24,104 bases of DNA from Lingula anatina. Its lineage: Eukaryota; Brachiopoda; Lingulata; Lingulida; Lingulidae. The notes under the pieces were generated by a model. The model was not told where the DNA came from and did not search any database. It worked only from the letters and a program-made list of their open reading frames with translations. Location of the stretch: assembly GCF_001039355.2 (NCBI RefSeq), contig NW_019775562.1, positions 85,754-109,857 of the forward strand. Direction: 5' to 3'. Below, one piece after another: positions 11,406 to 22,300 of the stretch (the stretch's first letter is position 1; the number at the start of each line of letters is the position of its first letter). The position numbers and the translations under genes were made by a program.

Positions 11406-11960
11406 GGCGGTGACAGAGAGATTACTTTCTGAATCTTAACTGCTCAACTGAAAAAAAGTCTCCAAGCCGTCCCTGTGCAAAGTTGAAGCACTTATTTCTA
11501 TCGCCCTTCTCTTTTATGCTTAGAAACGTGATCGTGTATAGCAAAACTTCAGCGTGATCTCGAATTATCACCAAGAAAAACTGAACAAGTCTCCCTCAAA
11601 AAAGGAGAGCCCTTCGAAACGATAATCAGGCGCTCAGAGAGCTCGGCCAGTTGCTCTGTGCCGTGCAGTCGCCTCACTGTCACCGTCAATTGACCGAGTT
11701 CTCATGCAGCAGGCGTCCCAAACTGTGCAAACAGACCCTTTATCTCTAAAATTCACTGAGGAGTGTTTGAAACGTGTGCACGAGTTAATGTGCTGATCAT
11801 TTCGATCAGCTGATCGGGAAACACATCTTATTTAATGTGATTGGTGTGGACTCCATGTCTACAACGGCTTCAAAGACGAGGTTATCGCGAGCTGCATGTT
11901 TTCAGGGTTCAGAGCTGCTGTAAGCGGCATGAGAAGACATAAATCAACTGTGGTAACACA
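11406..11960 (-). promoter_or_regulatory. Presumed promoter and 5' leader of the 11175-11405 exon
   Basis: Located directly upstream of the candidate start on the - strand. It contains more CpG than its surroundings, an in-frame stop close to the ATG, and a perfect 14-base palindrome CGATCAGCTGATCG (11803-11816) centred on the E-box CAGCTG. No TATA box was recognised. This is an inference from position. Confidence 0.25.
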
Positions 11961-12360
11961 TTCTGCCAGCTCCTCTTAATGTCAATCACGTTATGTCAAT
12001 CACACTGATTGAAAAAAAAAAATCAAATTTTGTCAAATAAAAAACGCTCAGTTCATTAAGCGTTGCATATTTGTTGTTTTATCTAACATGAGATTGTCCC
12101 GTAAAATTAAAATGAATGAGGTACTAATAGAAAGTGAAGTGATTGGGTTAAGATATACCAAAACTACCGCCAACCTTCTCGCATACCGTGTAGATTAGCA
12201 TACAATGCGTGCTAACGGAGGGTCATTTGATCCTAAAACGTTGTCTTGACAAAAACGTTGTCTTTGAAATGTAGAACGTCCGTGTCGCCGACATTAATTG
12301 GCCTTTTGGAATGTAAACGTGTTTGTTTTTCAAAATCAGTTTATGAAAAGAATGAGAAAG

Positions 12361-12365
12361 CGCGG

Positions 12366-12397
<32 letters not shown>
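12361..12397 (+). repeat. Compound (CG)n(AG)n microsatellite
   Basis: An imperfect CG tract of about 16 bases passes directly into about ten AG units. Alternating CG can adopt Z-form, and CG tracts are rare in this AT-rich sequence. Confidence 0.9.
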
Positions 12398-12839
12398 ACT
12401 TGTTCATGAATCATAACCGCTTATCACGTACACTCAGATAAAACAAGATCGAATATCGAGAAACCCACGACTATTACTTTTTATTAATTTTTTCATCAAT
12501 GATCTCGTCTTTTTTTAATCTGGCATAGTTTGATTAGCATAGCTGAGTTGCATTGCTGACAGATACCTTGCAGTATCAGTTTTTTTCTATTTTATCGGAT
12601 AAATATGTCGCTTCTGTTTGCAAGGAGAAAACAGACATGTTGATCAAACATATGTAGTCCTAACCTCTACCTGAGAAAAGTTACACCAGATGTTCTGTAT
12701 ATAAGGACGTTCTCACAGCCTACAGTGATAGTATGGGGCTGAAGGCGGGTGGTTGTACATGTAAAGCGCAAACTGAATTCTTCAGTTCATTTGGGATCTA
12801 TTCCTGCATTTTGGCCGAAAGATATAGTTTAACTTTTGC

Positions 12840-12880
12840 TTGTGTGTATGTGTGCGTGTGTGTTTGTGTGTGTGTGTGTG
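12840..12880 (+). repeat. Imperfect (TG)n microsatellite
   Basis: TG repeat broken by TATG, CG and TTTG. Confidence 0.88.
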
Positions 12881-12924
12881 CATGAAGCGCGTCTCACTGA
12901 ATAAAAATGAAACAGTTATCAGCT

Positions 12925-12940
12925 GACAGACAGACAGACA
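12925..12940 (+). repeat. (GACA)4 microsatellite
   Basis: Four GACA units. Confidence 0.9.
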
Positions 12941-13824
12941 ACTAAACCCCAGAGAAGGGTAAAATGTATTGATCACATTAAGAATTTTCTTGGTCATTTT
13001 CACGTTGAATGCTGTTGGGGTAATTTTACTTGCTGCACTCTTTCGGCACGCATTTTACCCGTTCACCTCCCCTGCACATCTTATCTGGAGTGTAATCAGA
13101 GTGACCACTCTGAACGGTAATAGACGTGTAGGCAAACACCTAGAATACTTCAACTACAAGTTTATATATAGGACGACACAACAACGTGGGGCAAAAACTG
13201 CACTTAATGTTAGGCCTATGTCAAAATAAAAAATTAAGGTGCATTGAAAAGGCGTGACTTTCCGTACACTTATTGTCATTTTTACTAAATTAGGATTATT
13301 TTTTATGTTAATTCAATCTCCTGAAATCATGGAATTCATTAAACAACTACATCCCTGCCACTGTGTAGCCAGCTTGGACAGTCAGAGGGTTAGTTAGGCC
13401 TATAGCGTCAGAAAAGAGCTTACTTCTCAATACATCGACTTAAACCGACTGGGGTTAAATGGTTGCTATTGTTATTGTGCCGATATTTATGTTATAAATT
13501 GTTCTGATATTTTTGGTAAAGTGATCAGCCTATATGTACATGTAACATCAACACACAACTTTGCTACAGGGCATAGCTTCCCCTCCATAGTTTATTACCG
13601 TTTCAGGTACAATGTATGTATACTAGTACTGGATGTGCTATTGAGTGCAAGTCAAAATTTATAAATACATGTGGTGACCGTGTGCTACAGCATAAATTTT
13701 GTGTTACCCTCTCCAAAGATCTAGTTTTGACGATTGCGTTAGTAGAGATTTTTTCTGGCTCTATGTCATCCTAAGGCTGGCAGAAAAAGGGCTAATTTAG
13801 AAAAGAAATGAACATATTTCCTAC

Positions 13825-14094
13825 CCTGTTCCACGGAAAATACTGTGCTACTTCAATATTCGGTTGCTCCCAGAGCTGGCGACTTTCTGCATTGTCTGCG
13901 GTATCGACAGCACCATTCAGAACATCTTGATGCGAGGGTGGTTCAGTTGCATCATTGTTAAGGTCAATAAACTCATATTCTTCAACTGCCAGATTAATGT
14001 TCGTTGTTTCTTCAGGTTCTTCATCACATAATAGTTCCGTGGACGAGTTGCCCACCAAATCATGAGAAGAATCACGTAAAACCACGCACCACAT
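13825..14094 (-). CDS. Probable first coding exon of an unrecognised acidic protein, divergent from TMEM201
   Basis: Read on the - strand, ATG at 14094 opens a 90-codon frame that ends at the possible donor AGG|GTAGGA (phase 0). Without splicing it would run ten more codons to a stop at 13792. The frame looks coding: mixed, unbiased codons and no low complexity. It begins MWCVVLRDSSHDLVGN and has an Asp/Glu-rich middle (CDEEPEETT, EEYEFIDLNND) and an aromatic end (QYFPWNR). An in-frame TGA sits nine bases upstream, so no longer N-terminus is possible in this exon. I do not recognise the family. The 312-base head-to-head spacing with TMEM201 supports a real gene start. No later exon was found to the left with confidence. 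Confidence 0.5.
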
Positions 14095-14406
14095 TAACTC
14101 TCAAAAGCAGACGCCCTTTGCCAAGACAAACCAAGGCAAAGTTTATTAATTGGGGTTAAAAACTATTGAAATTGCTAGCTATGTACCTAAAATCAACATA
14201 AAATAAAATATATGTATCGCAAAAATATCGTAGGTATTCATAATAACACTGTAAATGTTATATGTAACAATTTAGCAATAAATCAATGTTTGCTCTTTTC
14301 TTTCGAGAGATGTCGATAGATGGCGTCTGTCTGTGTGTCACAAAGCGTGAACCCCCTTACGTTCGTACACTTTTGGGGTTATTTCTAGTTGATTTCATTG
14401 AAAAAT
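14095..14406. promoter_or_regulatory. Candidate bidirectional promoter between the divergent exon and TMEM201
   Basis: A 312-base AT-rich interval separates two divergent start codons. It must hold both 5' untranslated regions and start sites if the left exon is real. No clear TATA box at a defined distance is seen. An ATGGCG core at 14320-14325 resembles the YY1 site (AAGATGGCGGC) often found near start sites of housekeeping genes. Near 14116-14145 the arms CTTTGCC and GGCAAAG form a short inverted repeat. Assignment as promoter is inferred from position. Confidence 0.45.
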
Positions 14407-14483
14407 ATGACTACAGTTTTGCCTTTAGTTGCTGGAACGTCAAGTGCAATAGCAGCTGGTGCAATTTTATACAGAGTCATTAG
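14407..14483 (+). CDS. TMEM201: TMEM201 coding exon 1
   Basis: Encodes MTTVLPLVAG onward to ILYRVI, a single hydrophobic segment that precedes the zinc domain. It ends with two bases of an Arg codon at the donor AG|GTAAGTG, which is near consensus. An in-frame TAG lies 21 bases upstream, so this ATG is the first available in the frame. A 65-codon open frame at 14286-14483 overlaps it in another register and is a shadow. Confidence 0.88.
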
Positions 14484-15395
14484 GTAAGTGTTTTTTTTTA
14501 TGTCTACCGGTAAATCACTGTGCCTTGGAATTCAAGTTAGTCTTGGGAAGTTGTGGTGAACTTGAGGTGCACCGACAGCGTGCAATGGATTGTTGAAAGG
14601 TCTTCCATACAAACCATGTTTCTGAGGGTTTGATATGATTTCATTTACGAGATTTAAATGTTAGTTGCAATAAACAGTTGAAAAATATCCCATATCGTGA
14701 CTGGTTTACATAGTGGATAGAGGTCCAGACTAATCCTAAAAATATATTTTCCATAATTTAGCCATTGCAAGACACACGAAGTTTCATTTCCAGTGTAGAG
14801 ACAGGGATTTTTGTGTTCAGAGATCAGATGCCTTTTAATTTTAATGTATGTACACATTCAAATTAAGATTTTAATTCATTATATTGTTTGAAATAATTTA
14901 CTCTTTTTGTTCTTTATTGTTGTCACCATATTAAAATGTAATTACTCTATAAAATTGGAGGGTTTTTTCTACTTTTTAAAAGTTGTTTAGTCCAATAAAA
15001 TTATACTGTTAATTCAAGTGCTTCATTTAAGTGATACACTTTTATATGATAACAAAATAAAGTTGTCAATGTCCAAGATGTATGTGAATCACAATAGGAC
15101 ATAGTTTAGTGCAAATGGTATTGCTTGAACCTTCCTTGATCAGACCCAGATTATTTCTTTATTGATTTGGAATTAAACATACCTTTAAAAAAAGAACTGA
15201 ATTGAAATTAAAACATGAAAGCAAAAACAAAGCTGGCAAGGGGTTGCCAACTAACTAGTACTAGATGTACAATGTATATATTTGAAGTCCAGTGGGCTGT
15301 GAGTGATTCAACAGATCACTTTCTTTACTTTATCAGTTTACTGTATTAAAATACTCAACCATTATTAGATCTGCCAGTCTGTCCCAGATCAAGTG

Positions 15396-15443
<48 letters not shown>

Positions 15444-15667
15444 AGTTGATAATAAAATTGAGATAAAGAGAGAGAGGGAATTGGTTCTACACCTTGTCAT
15501 AATGCAGTACATTTATTTCATTTCCAGACCCAAGTTCAGCATCCGTGTCAACTGTTGGTTTTGTTGCCGTGATACAGTAGTGCCGTACGGGAACAAGGAC
15601 TGCTGGGACTGCCCTCACTGTGAACAGTACAACGGGTTTGCTCAGGTAACCTTCTACTGACTCAGGT

Positions 15668-15744
<77 letters not shown>

Positions 15745-16298
15745 AAAGAGAGAGAGAGAGGAAAAAGATTTAAAAATTATTAAAAATTTTTTATGCTCTT
15801 CATTTTCATACTAAAGGAAGCCTTAATAAATATGTTTTATTACAATAATATGGAATTTCTGTACTACATTCCATGCCAGGATGGTGACTACAACAAGCCC
15901 ATCCCGTCCCAGTATTATGAGAGTATGAACCATCCTATGACGGCAGTACAGACAGAAGATGCCTACAAAGACAGCCGCAGTGTGTTGTGTGAGGCTTGCA
16001 GCAGGAATCAGCTCCTCAAGATCAAACAGTTGGCCAACTTTGTCCCCTGTAATGAGGTATGCTGAGCCTGTGAAACCTGAATATTGCTGCTGGTTTTTCT
16101 GTGTGATATTCACTGGACCACATCTCTTGAGGTCTACCTATTTTGACAGCTAGTGAAAATTACAAGTGCAATTTCTAAAATTGTTTGTTTTGATAATTGA
16201 TAGCGTTGCAATATTTCCTTTTCTTTCTTTTCCCCCCTCTGGAAAAAAAACTTGATTGTGATAAAGTATTTTAAAATATATAAATATATTTGTTTGAA

Positions 16299-16363
<65 letters not shown>

Positions 16364-19300
16364 CCTGATTTCTATTTCATGTTTATTTTGTATTACTAAA
16401 GTATGTTTTAAAATCAATAAATATATAGACAGCTGGGCATGATACATTTTTCATTATTATTTAAGTTGTATTTAAGCCTTGATAATAATATTTATATTGT
16501 TTTTTTCCATTTATATCCTTGTGTATTGATATTTTCAAAGTAATCCCGTCTGTGTTGTGTTGGTAATGTAGTGTAATTGACCAGCTGTGTCTGTTGCCAG
16601 GGTAACTATGACACAGAGGTGGCTATGTACAGAGATCAGCTGGAGCATACCTATCAACTGTGTAAGACCTGTCACATCAAAGTTAAACAAACATTAAACA
16701 AGCAAGACCAGGTGCTACAGAGAAAGATGATGAAACAACACCTGAAGACACCTGACTCCCCCTCTGCTTGCTCAGTAAGACTTCATTCTCTGCATGTTAC
16801 ATTTAACTAGAGATATATTAGTCTGTACACTTTTTAAGATAGATATAAAGCAAAAGTGTCACATTTGGGATAATTGTTTATGTTCATCTAATATGTAAAA
16901 CAAAGGAAATTAGGCTGCCTCTTGGAAAAATGACATTTTCTGTCTCATGAATAAATCAGGAATAGTACATAGTAGCTGGTCAATTGGGAAGGTTCTTTGA
17001 TGGTTGACTATGTGAGTCTAGGGCAAGCAGGCTGGTGTGAAGAACAGTGCGCCACAGAGAGCATCATTGTCTAAATCTCCCTCACAATAAGATACCTGAA
17101 AAATGACTGTTAACATGCATACTCAAGTGTACTTTTTATTTTAGGATCATTTTGTCCACAAGGTGGGGCCACCTGCTCACATCAATCTATTACGCCTCAC
17201 CTCCCTCCTGTGTGCAATCACGCTGCTAGTCATCAACTTCCACAGTCTTCAGGAACATAGCGACACTCCCCTCATCAACCTGCAGCGATATCTACCTAGA
17301 AGTGCTCTGAAGTATCTGTCCCAGATCTACAGCCTGGCATATACAGTGGTGTTTCTGGGATTTTTCAGTGGGATAACAGCAACATTTCTGTTTGGGAAAG
17401 ATAGGTGGGCAGATAGGATGATGTGATACAGTGCACTGTCTTTATAATAATAATAATAATAATAATAATATTTATTATTATTATTGTTTTTATTTAAAAA
17501 CTGATTTCACATCTTGAGGTTCAGGTTTTAGCCTTATTTGAGTTTTAATAACAGTTTAGTAAAAGCAGTCAAGTAAAATGTTTTATAATACTGGTTTAAA
17601 TGCTTGAGTTGGTGATTTGAAATGTTGACTTTTGGCTGTGAGCTATGTAATGTTGTAGTATATATATCTAATTTTCTTGATATATAGTATATTCTGATCG
17701 CCAAGTAAAAAAAAAAGCACCAGGTAATATACTTCATCCTCAGTACAACAAGTTTACAGTGTATATACTGCTTGATGTTACCTATATTTTCTCTCCTGTT
17801 TATGTCCCTGTTTCTACCTTTATATTCATGATGTGAACATGACAACATATGGGCTCAGTTTCATCAACATTGGATAGCGCTGAATAACTATGAAAAACAG
17901 TATCTATTAGATAAAATTGTTACCCTCTGGGCAATTATCCTGTGGGTAAAGTAATGTTTACTAAATACTAGATACTTATTTTATCTCAGATATTGCTTTC
18001 CATGATTAAAAAGGCTGTCCTTAGGATAACTGTACAGAGGATAACAATCTTATCCAAAGGATGGTGTTATCTGTAGGATAGTGCTGTCCAGTGTTGATGA
18101 AACTGGGTCCTGGTTCATTACAAGTGATTCAAAGTTTGTGTTATATAGCATGATCCCTTAATATGTATAGATAAATGTGATGACCTATTATTCCAGGCTA
18201 GTGTTGTGGGATGCTGTGGCCTCCTTTGTGTGGCTGGGACTCCTTTTCGTCCACTCCAGTCTCCCAGCAAAGCTGACCCGTTTACAGGCCCAGGACAGCC
18301 ATATTTTACAGGTGGCGCTAGCGCTGCTCTGTACCCTGTTAAGCATGTTATGCTGGTTAATTGATAGAACACCTAGAAGTCAGAGAAGGCAGCTCACTAG
18401 AGGGAGGCACAGGAGGTATGCTGGTTCTAGTGTTTGAACAAGTTTCAAAGGAGCATGGAACTACTGTTAATTTTTAGGTCATAAATTTTTTGATAGACAA
18501 TTTTCAAAGGGCAAAAATTGGCATGTTATGTTAACTGCAACCTATGTAAGCCTAATCTTTTTGTACAAACCCAAAAATAGTGCCAGTCATGACTAAGTTT
18601 GTGTTTTGAATCTATTTGTTTTGGAATTATTATGAGTTATGCTTGAACAATGTTGAAAAACATGGTCATCTGTTCAAAAGAATGTTTTATTCCTTACCTG
18701 TAAAGCTTATTTTTAGTATTTGTCCTCTTGGGCCTCTAAACCGATCTTTTCCAATTTTTCTAGAACCAGCAGCTTTATGTCAGACATATCAGACCTGTCT
18801 CACCACTCTAGTCCTGGCGCTGACAGAATGTCTGCATCTTCAGAGGACTTTGACAGTGTTAGTCAAGTATCCAATCACACAGGAGCATCAGGTCACATGA
18901 CACATCAGACATCCAATCACATGTTGACCACAAGTCACGTGACAAGACATTTGCCCAATCACAATGATACAAGAGAGACATTGCAGTCTGGGCATCCTAT
19001 TGATAGCAAGTTGGAAACCATGAGTTTGGGACCTCCATCCAGGAGAAAAACTGGCAAGGGTAGGTGGAATATGAATATTTTTAGGGTTAGTTAGGTCATT
19101 CTAGTTAGAATATTCCATATTTATTTATTTATATTACCCCCTTTAAAGGATAATTTTTTTAAAAAATGAATATAATAAATAAGTTAAAATGTGGTGGAAT
19201 AAAATGAAATACATAAAAATAACACAGCGCACATAGAAGACAGTTTAAAAGATATAAAATTAGTCCCCCAAGCATGTATTCCTTAGAATGTCTGTCTTGA

Positions 19301-22300
19301 TATCTGGGACTATGGACTAGAAAACTTGATGTGTCTACTAGTCCTTATGGTTCCTGTGACCCTTTGCTAGCAGATTTCATGAGTCTATAATTAGATTTAT
19401 ACCACAGGAGATCAGCCTTTCTAGCAGCATCTCTCTCACTTATGTGTGATAGAATATAAAATGAGATATTGATGTGATAAAATCTTACGGTAGGGTGAGC
19501 TAATGCTCATAGCCCTACAGAAGAGAGATTTAGCTGATTTCATAACAGCAGCACTAGTATTTGGATTTACTAGAACGTTTAAAAGATCTGATATATCAGA
19601 TCTGGAGGAAATAATAATAAAAATAAATTTGTTTTGCAATTTGTCCAATTCTCTCAGGTGTTTCTGAGACATACAAATCTAATGAGCTCCCTAAATCATG
19701 ACAGGCGATACTATTGTTTGCCATATATAAGAAGTATTATCAAGCAGTGAGTCACCCTCATAAACAATTCAACTTCATTGCCACAATTGTTTTTTTCTTT
19801 TTTTTTATTATCATTTTTTTAGTAACAATAGTTTTTGGTTACCAGAATTGTTTTTGAAATCTGACTCTAGTTTCTGGTGGCTGTTATTTGCTTTTGAAAA
19901 TTGACACTAGTTTCTGGTGGCCAGAAGCATTTTTAATAACCACACATGGCACTAGACTGTACCAAAGATAGAATGTTCAACGTTTTGATAATGTTGTCAT
20001 GCAGTGATTATTAAGAATGTGTGAGTATAATTTTTATGAGGAAATGATGAATGACACATGGATAACAAGTCATGGATTGCCATCATAGGATTATTTCAAC
20101 AATACCCATTAGAAAAATCATTCAATTATTTGAGATTTTATTTAAAGGTTAAGCTGATCTGTTTTGTTTATTTATTTATTTAAGTGACCTGTGCTCTAAT
20201 GCAAGTAATACAGATACATTTTTTATCTTTTTGCACCCAGCCCCAATGGTCTTATAAGTCACTGTTTCATGTTCATGTTATTCTTATATATTAATGAACA
20301 TGAAAATACATAGAAACGTATAAATACAGTAATGTATAAATAAACATATAAATAGCAATGCTGTACGTTCAACTAAGAGTAACTATGGAAATATAAAATA
20401 TTAATTACATATTAGTATAAATAATAGAATGCATATACAAACTAGGACGTTACTCGTTATAAATGAACTCTCTCCGTATCGTATAGGCACGCTTTATATA
20501 ATTACTTAATATTTTTGTATGTTTTGGTATTATAATTGCCTTTTTCCACATACTTGGTAATAATGTTGTGTCAAATATGAAATTGAACATTGGCATTAGT
20601 AAATCAATAATAGTTTTGTATTTCAAAATTTCATTGGGGATATTATCTACTCTCGTAGCTTTCTTTTGCTTTGCCTTAGCTACTGCTGCGCTAACCTGTT
20701 GTTTTTCAATAGTGCCATTTATGCTGTAATTAGGATTAAACAAGGGATCAGACATTACACCCTCCATATGTCTTCTATATTCTAGACTTTGTTCAAGAAA
20801 TTCAACATCAAAATCATTTATGTCAGTTTCATTATACAATTTTCTAAAGTCACTTTCCCATTTCTTATAAGTAATATTGATATCATATACTACATCACCA
20901 TTTTTGTTATACGTTTCCATTGGGATTTGTGATTTGCCCCTAGATCCGGCTTTTTTAATGTTGTCCCAAAACTTGCGATGATCTTGGACACAGGCCATCT
21001 CTGTTTAACATGCAAGTCTCCTGTTGTAACGCCTTTCATGATACTGGAGTCATTTGTCAAATTCTTGTAATTTTGTTTTATAATCAATGAACAGACTATT
21101 TCTAATATATTGATGGCCTTCAGATTTAGAGTATTGAATTTCTGCATTCATTTCCATAAATCCGATAATTCGTCACACCAATATAGTTTGGATATTCTCA
21201 ACTTCTTTTTTGATTTCCCGCCATTTTTTATATCAATAAAGGGAACAGTGGCATTCATTTCATGAATTAATTCTTTAACTACGCGTTCATACATGTAGTC
21301 AACTTCATTTTGATTTTCCCTCATGAGTTTGATACTATCTATAAGCTGTTTGATTGCTAGCCTTGATATATCTGATGTAAAGATGTCACTTTTATCTTCT
21401 TTAACTTTGTATATTCTGCGGTCACTGCTGTAACTATTTATTTGTTTGTGTTGGTTTATATTGTGCATGTCATCATAACCTAAGTTATCCATATGGCCGT
21501 GTTTTAGTGTAGCTTCCAACATTGAGTGATCAGGATGTTTATATCTTCCACTTAAAAGACTCTGTAGATTGTGATTCTCTCTATATAATCACTCATCGTA
21601 TGTACCCTAAAGTCTGTAACTTTGGACAAATTCTCATGTGGAGTAATAATGTAGTCTACAACTGATTTTCCTCTCTTTAAATAAGTATAATTGTTATGTG
21701 CCTTATCACCCCTACCATTTAATATGCATGTCTTACTTTCAGTAAGAAATTCAATCAGCTCTGATTTGTGAGAACTTGTCTTCTCATCAATACTATCCCA
21801 CCCCTGGATCTCATCAACCTAAGTCGTGAAATCTCTCATACTACCGATTCGTGCATTTAAATCTCTGCATAGACAAAGTATGTTGCAACTCTCATACATA
21901 TAACATTTCGCTAATAAATGTGCAAAGAAATTAGCAGCATCTCTTCCATAAGGCAAGTTTTCAGGAGGGAGATAGCAATTAAAAAGTATAATATTTCTAT
22001 CTGTAATTTTATGTATTAATTCTATACTTACGATTCCGTCTACGGACTTATCTACCACCGATAGTTTATATTCATCTGACACACTGTTTTTCACAAAAAT
22101 GCCCACACCCCCAAAATTATGAGGCGCGTTCTTATGTTTAGCAAACCTAGGGTGATCTGATAGTTTAGTTTTAAATCTTTTGTATTTTCATGTTTGGACA
22201 AATTTGTTAAGTACAGTTATAACTTGATCTTTTCAGTGGGGGAAAATTGTGAATTTTTCTTATACTATTTTTTTAAGTCATAAATTCTAATAAAATCATT

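Larger units (their letters stand above)
11961..13824. other. No gene recognised; non-coding sequence with microsatellites
   Basis: Holds the (CG)n(AG)n, (TG)n and (GACA)4 tracts and a short tandem TATGTCAATCAC-like pair near 11980-12003. It is presumably intron of the 13825-14094 gene, if that gene is real, or intergenic. No exon with matching splice signals was seen. Confidence 0.5.
17405..18196 (+). other. TMEM201: TMEM201 intron 5
   Basis: GTGGGC donor and ATTATTCCAG acceptor. Contains the (ATA)n/(TTA)n tract and the MITE-like element. Confidence 0.85.
20168..22190 (-). mobile_element. Degraded non-LTR retrotransposon (LINE) in TMEM201 intron 7
   Basis: Read on the - strand, it carries an endonuclease-domain remnant, a linker region and the start of a reverse transcriptase, followed by an AT-rich 3' region ending in a (TAAA)n tail at 20168-20184. 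It is truncated at the 5' end, since the endonuclease begins mid-domain, and it carries stops and frameshifts. The reverse transcriptase stops after its first motifs and no catalytic (F/Y)xDD block is present, so there is also an internal deletion. The clade is not resolved. It lies antisense to TMEM201, as is common for tolerated intronic LINEs. Confidence 0.8.

Noticed and set aside
12969-13229. 86-codon + strand frame with a membrane-like start
   Set aside because: No ATG at its opening, no splice signals and no family; hydrophobicity comes from T-rich sequence.
16577-16810. 77-codon + strand frame starting upstream of exon 4
   Set aside because: The real coding part is exon 4 (16601-16774). 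The upstream Met and the downstream tail are intron read-through.
18720-18763. Upstream extension of exon 7 (MSSWASKPIFSNF...)
   Set aside because: This is the branch and pyrimidine region before the acceptor. The frame from exon 6 joins exactly at 18764.
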